Positions 33,560 to 37,763 of a DNA stretch of 37,763 nt are shown piece after piece. The stretch is from Nitrososphaeraceae archaeon. Its GTDB lineage: Archaea > Thermoproteota > Nitrososphaeria > Nitrososphaerales > Nitrososphaeraceae. The position numbers and the translations under genes are program-made. Each line of letters opens with the position of its first letter. Position 1 is the first letter of the stretch. The notes below the pieces were generated by a model. It worked only from the letters and a program-made list of their open reading frames with translations, searched no databases and was not told the origin of the DNA. The stretch is taken from assembly GCA_019246625.1 (NCBI GenBank), contig JAFAQB010000210.1, forward strand, positions 1 to 37,763, given 5' to 3'.

Positions 33560-34555
33560 ATGTCCGCCAAAAAATGGTTTGATAATCAAGTAGATATAAT
33601 AAAAGATCAGACAATCGCAGTGATTGGTTATGGTATTCAAGGCCGAGCCCAAGCTAGTAATATGAAAGATTCTGGTATGAAAGTTATTGTTGGTTTAAGA
33701 AAAAATGGAAAAACATGGAAAGTGGCAGAAGATGATGGTCACGATGTCCTAGAGGTGTCCAAGGCTGCTGATAACGCTGATATCATCCACATTTTGATTC
33801 CCGATATGGAGCAGGCAGACATGTATCTCAAGGAAATTGCGCCATATGTGACTGAAGGTAAAGCATTAAGCTTTTCACACGGGGCTGCTATTTACTGGAA
33901 ATGGATAGTCCCTCCAAAAAAAGTCGATGTTTTGATGGTAGCTCCAAAAGGCCCTGGGCAGAGAGTCAGGGAACTGTATCGTGATGGCTTTGGCATACCA
34001 TCACTAGTTGCGGTCCATCAGGATCACACAAAAAAAGCATGGGAAAGAGCATTATCCATCGCTAAAGGCATTGGCAGTACCAGGCCTGGAGTAATTCAAA
34101 CTACCTTCAAAGAGGAGGTCGAAACGGATTGGTTTGGAGAACAAGTTGATTTATGTGGCGGCACTCATGCACTTGTCTTGAATGCATTTGAGACTTTAAT
34201 TGAAGCAGGATACCAGCCCGAAGTTGCATATTATGAATGCCTTCATGAATTAAAACTGATTACAGACCTAATCCACAAATACGGAATTACTGGTATGTAT
34301 AACCGGGTTAGTGAAACGGCAAGATATGGAGGTCTCTCTAGGGGTCCACACATAGTTGATAAGGATTCAAAGAAAAAAATGAAAGATGTATTGAAAGAAA
34401 TCCAATCAGGCCAATTTGCAGAAGAGTGGGTCAGTATTTACAGAAAAGAAGGAAAAGATTCCTTTGGCAGATATATGAAAGGGATCGAAGACCACCAAAT
34501 CGAAAAAATTGGAAAGGAAATTCGCAAAATGATGTGGCCAAATGAGCCCATTTAG
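33560..34555 (+). CDS. ilvC: Ketol-acid reductoisomerase (class I)
   Basis: 331 residues, the second common step of valine, leucine and isoleucine synthesis. The Rossmann motif is VIGYGIQGRAQASNMKDSG. The cofactor loop GLRKNGKTWKVAEDDG suggests NADPH binding through basic residues. The C-terminal knotted domain carries the Mg ligands in EQVDLCGGTHALVLNAFE and the ECLHELKLITDLI segment. The length is that of short class I enzymes. No other ilv or leu gene is adjacent. Confidence 0.97.
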   Translation: MSAKKWFDNQVDIIKDQTIAVIGYGIQGRAQASNMKDSGMKVIVGLRKNGKTWKVAEDDGHDVLEVSKAADNADIIHILIPDMEQADMYLKEIAPYVTEGKALSFSHGAAIYWKWIVPPKKVDVLMVAPKGPGQRVRELYRDGFGIPSLVAVHQDHTKKAWERALSIAKGIGSTRPGVIQTTFKEEVETDWFGEQVDLCGGTHALVLNAFETLIEAGYQPEVAYYECLHELKLITDLIHKYGITGMYNRVSETARYGGLSRGPHIVDKDSKKKMKDVLKEIQSGQFAEEWVSIYRKEGKDSFGRYMKGIEDHQIEKIGKEIRKMMWPNEPI

Positions 34556-35095
34556 TCCAACAATTACTTTGGCAAAGATCCCTTGAGATAGATTTTACGT
34601 GAGCCAGATCGAGCCAACAGATCCAATCTGCTGTAATCTTACATAGTCCATTTTTATCGAGATACCAAATAATAATCAGCTGCTTTTAGGATGAGTTGTT
34701 ACTTTTGCGGAGCTCGAAATTTTTGTAAGAAAATAATAGTTAGTTTGTATTGATAGTTAACTCATGTTATTCTGTGCTGTGCTCCATATATTTGCGTATT
34801 TCCAAAGTGGTTCTCAGTTTTGCTTGGGTCGACCCAAATACTCAATGCACTATTGCCCATTAGTTTTATAGAAATTGGTACCCCTGTAACAGGCCCTTTC
34901 TTTAAACTAGGATAGATGGTCTAAGTAAATAACGTATAAGAAGTTTGTATCCTGATTTAACCAAATAATCATTCAATAGTTTATAGGATTGGTTCTTGAA
35001 TTTAGGGTTTTATCTATATACACCTATGCTATTGCATACATACCTACTAACGTATAATGCTCTTTGTAAAACAATATTTTTACGATTGCTATTTT
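34556..35095. other. Intergenic region between convergent ilvC and HxlR genes
   Basis: 540 bp, AT-rich. Only tiny chance ORFs (such as 20 codons near 34691 with three cysteines) are seen. No RNA gene was recognised. Confidence 0.5.
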
Positions 35096-35557
35096 CTATT
35101 CCTTAGTAACAATTTCAGCAATATCTCTTCCATAAACGTCTTTGAATTCTCGGGGCTTTGCGTCTTTAAATATGTCCTTACTACAATACTTGATAGAGTA
35201 TGCAGCCATCATATCCAAAATTGGTTGCAAGGCCAGACCTTTTTCTGTTGGATAATATTCTATTCTTATTGGTTTTTCATGTGAGTAGACCTTACGCTTT
35301 ATTAACCCAAGCTTTTCCATCTCTCTCAATCTTACTGAAAGAGTTTTAGGATTAGCTTTTTCAATTGAGTTAAGCAATTGGTTAAACCTGTTTTGTTTGC
35401 CATTTATCATATTTCTTAAGATTAAAATTGTAAATTTTTTGCCAATAGTTTTAAAAGTGTTATTAATGGGACAAGACTTCATTTCAATGACAGTATCAGA
35501 GGGATTTATTATTTGTGCAATAGCATTTTTGGCGTTAGCAGGCCTAGCAATTTCCAT
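35096..35557 (-). CDS. HxlR-family winged-helix regulator
   Basis: 153 residues from the ATG at 35557. The frame extends to a TTG at 35605, but that extension covers the TATA box (35580-35590), so it cannot be coding. The HxlR domain starts at MKSCPINNTFKTIGKKFTIL (with the typical N-terminal cysteine, C29), continues NRFNQLLNSIEKANPKTLSV and LREMEKLGLIKRKV, and ends in the dimerisation helix. HxlR proteins respond to aldehydes, redox or disulfide stress. It is divergent from a TFB gene across 133 bp, so it may control that TFB or itself. Confidence 0.9.
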   Translation of the reverse strand: MEIARPANAKNAIAQIINPSDTVIEMKSCPINNTFKTIGKKFTILILRNMINGKQNRFNQLLNSIEKANPKTLSVRLREMEKLGLIKRKVYSHEKPIRIEYYPTEKGLALQPILDMMAAYSIKYCSKDIFKDAKPREFKDVYGRDIAEIVTKE

Positions 35558-35579
35558 AGCTACTATAAAACGCCATCTT

Positions 35580-35590
35580 CTTATATAGTT
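35580..35590 (-). promoter_or_regulatory. TATA box of the HxlR regulator
   Basis: AACTATATAAG on the minus strand, about 27 bp before the ATG at 35557. This position decides the start codon. Confidence 0.65.
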
Positions 35591-35659
35591 ACCTTTGGAT
35601 AGCAAGTAAACTACATGCCGTTGAGTGGCCTGCTAACTAACCAATAAGTAACTTTCATG

Positions 35660-35668
35660 TTTATATAC
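35660..35668 (+). promoter_or_regulatory. TATA box of tfb
   Basis: TTTATATAC about 27 bp before the ATG at 35691; leaderless message predicted. Confidence 0.6.
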
Positions 35669-35690
35669 AATTACTGTGTTATAGTTACTT

Positions 35691-36668
35691 ATGGCAAAAT
35701 ATCCAAATTTAATTTCTGAATTCAATAATAATGATTACAAAACCAACAAGAGTGATTCTTCTCTTAGTCCGCATTTGCAAAAATGTTCCAACTGTAAGAG
35801 CAGTCAAATAATTACAGATATTGAGTCAGGAGAGATTGTTTGTAGCAACTGCGGGCAGGTAATCTCTAATAATGCTCTAGAAGACAACAGGCCAGAATGG
35901 CGCGCTTTTGGTGCAGACGAACAGGCCAACAAAATTAGAACAGGTGTTCCAACCTCTCTTGCAAGACATGACATGGGGCTTGCGACGGTCATTGGGACTC
36001 CAGACAGGGATGCTAGCGGACATAAAATAGATGCATCAATGCGCTCTATGATGGAAAGGTTAAGGACTTGGGATGCAAGGACACAGGCTCATAGTTCTAC
36101 CGACAGGAACCTCAGGCACGCTTTTTATGAACTCGATAGGCTGAAGGATAAACTTGGATTATCAGATACAATAGTTGAGAAAAGCGCGTATATCTATAGA
36201 AAGGCTCAGGAAAGAATGCTAATACGCGGCAGAACGATATCAGGAATTTTAGCTGCCGCAATATACATTGCATGCAGGGAACTGGGAACGCCAAGAACAT
36301 TAAAGGACATAGCTGCAGACAGCGCCATAAAACTCAAAGAAGTTGCTCGAAGCTATAGAATACTCTACTTTGAGCTCGACCTCAAAATGCCATTAGTCGA
36401 TCCGATGAAATGCATTGTCAAAGTTGCAAACAAAGCTAAATTAAGTGAAAAAACGAAAAGACAAGCCGCAGAAATGATGAGGATGGTAAACAAAAGGGAG
36501 TTATCTGCAGGAAAAGATCCTATGGGTCTGGCAGCATCAGTATTATACTTAGCAAGTCTAAGAAATGGCGATAGTATAACCCAGATGGATATTGCTGATG
36601 CAGCTGGTGTGACCGAGGTTACCCTCAGAAACAGAACAAAAGATTTGAGAAATAATTTTTTAAACTAG
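35691..36668 (+). CDS. tfb: Transcription initiation factor B (TFB)
   Basis: 325 residues, the archaeal TFIIB that bridges TBP-DNA and RNA polymerase. The zinc ribbon uses C32/C35 and C51/C54 (KCSNCKSSQI and VCSNCGQVI). The B-reader follows (NRPEWRAFGADEQANKIRTG). Two cyclin folds are present: LRHAFYELDRLKDKLGL to AAAIYIACRELGTPRTLKDI, and IVKVANKAKLSEKTKRQAAE to the helix-turn-helix ITQMDIADAAGVTEVTLRN. Nitrososphaeraceae carry several TFB paralogues, so this may be a specialised one, and its divergent HxlR neighbour supports regulated expression. Confidence 0.96.
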   Translation: MAKYPNLISEFNNNDYKTNKSDSSLSPHLQKCSNCKSSQIITDIESGEIVCSNCGQVISNNALEDNRPEWRAFGADEQANKIRTGVPTSLARHDMGLATVIGTPDRDASGHKIDASMRSMMERLRTWDARTQAHSSTDRNLRHAFYELDRLKDKLGLSDTIVEKSAYIYRKAQERMLIRGRTISGILAAAIYIACRELGTPRTLKDIAADSAIKLKEVARSYRILYFELDLKMPLVDPMKCIVKVANKAKLSEKTKRQAAEMMRMVNKRELSAGKDPMGLAASVLYLASLRNGDSITQMDIADAAGVTEVTLRNRTKDLRNNFLN

Positions 36669-36996
36669 GTCCGAGTCAAGTTCGTCCGCTTGTTTTTTCT
36701 TTTTCTTAGAACCACAATTCAGAACAATATACATGCTCTATAGATACAGAGCTAACAATAATACCATATGCTGCCAGACGGTGAATATGTATGTGGTTGC
36801 TCTTTCGGTGAAGAAATATTATTGGTGTTCTAGCATTTCTTAATACATAACATAGTGTTTGCTAATCTGACGTACCTTGATTCTTTCAATAGGAATATCG
36901 TGTTATGCTCTTACAAAGCTTTGATGGCTTTATTATGAAGGACTGGTTTCTAGTGAGCCGAACAGTAGTTAAATATCATATAAGATATATTAGTAC
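36669..36996. other. Intergenic region between tfb and the phasin-like gene
   Basis: 328 bp. It has the T-rich terminator at the left end and a TATA-like TTAAATATC (36969-36977) at the right end. No ORF of interest is seen. Confidence 0.5.
36692..36707 (+). terminator. T-rich terminator of tfb
   Basis: GTTTTTTCTTTTTCTT begins about 24 bp after the tfb stop codon, the usual oligo-T signal for archaeal termination. Confidence 0.6.
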
Positions 36997-37763
36997 ATGA
37001 GTTTGGGAACAAAAAAGAAAGATAAAGAATCAAACTCTGGCGGCGAAGCAAGTGCTAATTATATGATTGGAGGAAGGAGCGGAGGAGGAAGAAGCGAAAC
37101 TGGAAAAGAAGAACCACCAGAAGCGACAGCAGAGAATAAGGTACCAAACAATCAAGAAGTTGCTATTAGAAAAGAAAAGGTAACAACTGCATTACCACCA
37201 AGGGAAGAGGCACAACCAGATACAATAGCAAAGACAACAACTAAAGATATACTTCGTGACCAAAATCAGGATCAACAGCAATATCAATCACAACAACAGC
37301 ATAGAGGGCACCAACAATCTATTAATGCCGCATTAAATGAGAGCAGGGATAATATTAGAAGACATATAGATGAAGCAAGAAGAGAGATTCCTCGTTATAC
37401 ACAGGCTGCTAATGAATATCAGGAGCAAACTATTCAAGCCTCAAGAGAATTAGCAGATAATTATATAGAATCACAAAAAGAAATTATCAATTCACTACAG
37501 TCAGCATGGCTACCTCAGATAGAAGCAGCAAACAGGCTATTTACTACAAGCTGGGTATCTCCAAGAAATGCGACAGAAATATATGCAAACATGGTTAGCA
37601 GCTTTGCAGATAATATAATCGCTGCAACTAGATTAGTAAATAACATGATGTTTGCGAACATGAATATATTCAAGAATTTGATGCTACAAGCAAAACATAA
37701 TGTAAAGGAATTATCTAGAATAGGAGTTAGTACCGCAAAGACATTTGAGCAGACATCAAGAGA
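36997..37763 (+). CDS. Phasin-like protein, N-terminal part (runs off the window)
   Basis: 255 codons are visible. Residues 1-110 are low-complexity: Gly/Ser-rich (GGRSGGGRSE), then Pro/Glu- and Gln-rich (QNQDQQQYQSQQQ). From about residue 110 there is a long amphipathic alpha-helical region (QAANEYQEQTIQASRELADN, SLQSAWLPQIEAANRLFTTS) resembling phasins, the proteins that coat polyhydroxyalkanoate granules. Nitrososphaeraceae make PHA-like storage polymers, so a granule or PHA-synthase partner role is plausible but rests on helix pattern and taxon. The ATG has a TATA-like box 24 bp upstream. phaC/phaE genes, if near, lie beyond the window. Confidence 0.65.
   Translation, partial: MSLGTKKKDKESNSGGEASANYMIGGRSGGGRSETGKEEPPEATAENKVPNNQEVAIRKEKVTTALPPREEAQPDTIAKTTTKDILRDQNQDQQQYQSQQQHRGHQQSINAALNESRDNIRRHIDEARREIPRYTQAANEYQEQTIQASRELADNYIESQKEIINSLQSAWLPQIEAANRLFTTSWVSPRNATEIYANMVSSFADNIIAATRLVNNMMFANMNIFKNLMLQAKHNVKELSRIGVSTAKTFEQTSR

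Noticed and set aside
34691-34753. 20-codon ORF with three cysteines
   Set aside because: Too short, and only one CxxC pair with no second knuckle.

Overview
The window is a stretch of chromosome from an ammonia-oxidising archaeon (Nitrososphaerota/Thaumarchaeota). The main evidence is the archaeal 4-hydroxybutyryl-CoA dehydratase of the 3-hydroxypropionate/4-hydroxybutyrate CO2-fixation cycle, archaeal-type GAPDH, TFB, an Rpc39-like TFE-beta, RNA polymerase subunit Rpo12 (P), A-type ATP synthase subunit F, NadM, Thi4, a PEFG-CTERM-like surface protein and a phasin-like protein. The AT-rich composition together with the phasin and these gene types points to Nitrososphaeraceae, most like the low-GC genus Ca. 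Nitrosocosmicus. The genus is an inference.

Layout. 1-251 is the edge of an IS1595-like transposase. 669-1815 is a three-gene cluster of a winged-helix protein and two unrecognised proteins. 1828-3346 holds the purine-salvage pair mtnP and apt. 4027-6982 carries 4-HB-CoA dehydratase, TFE-beta and RlmE. 7237-12272 has a coiled-coil protein, trpG-trpD, gap and a TRIC/UPF0126 membrane protein. 12726-13940 holds rpoP, a tiny zinc ribbon, an acidic mini-protein and atpF. A complete 712-bp IS6-like element with 17-bp perfect inverted repeats (13995-14706) lies 54 bp upstream of atpF. 15097-18079 codes for membrane proteins, a J-domain protein, a CPBP-type protease-like protein, a GlmS-like SIS protein and a mini zinc finger. 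18408-22316 has a TPR protein, a secreted protein, signal peptidase I and Thi4.

About 22.4-25.65 kb is a decaying accessory stretch. It has two small proteins, a frameshifted response-regulator remnant, a broken methyltransferase and long non-coding DNA. 25652-29967 holds a large coiled-coil protein, two envelope proteins and cysS. 30032-34555 holds a Rieske protein, metG-nadM-zinc ribbon and ilvC. 35096-36668 is a divergent HxlR regulator/TFB pair. The window ends inside a phasin-like gene.

Expression signals are typically archaeal: AT-rich TATA-like boxes lie about 23-33 bp before many start codons, which predicts leaderless mRNAs. Start codons include an unusual number of TTG, several at predicted leaderless positions. 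Shine-Dalgarno motifs are rare (one clear case at 22844-22850). I found no tRNA, rRNA or CRISPR array.
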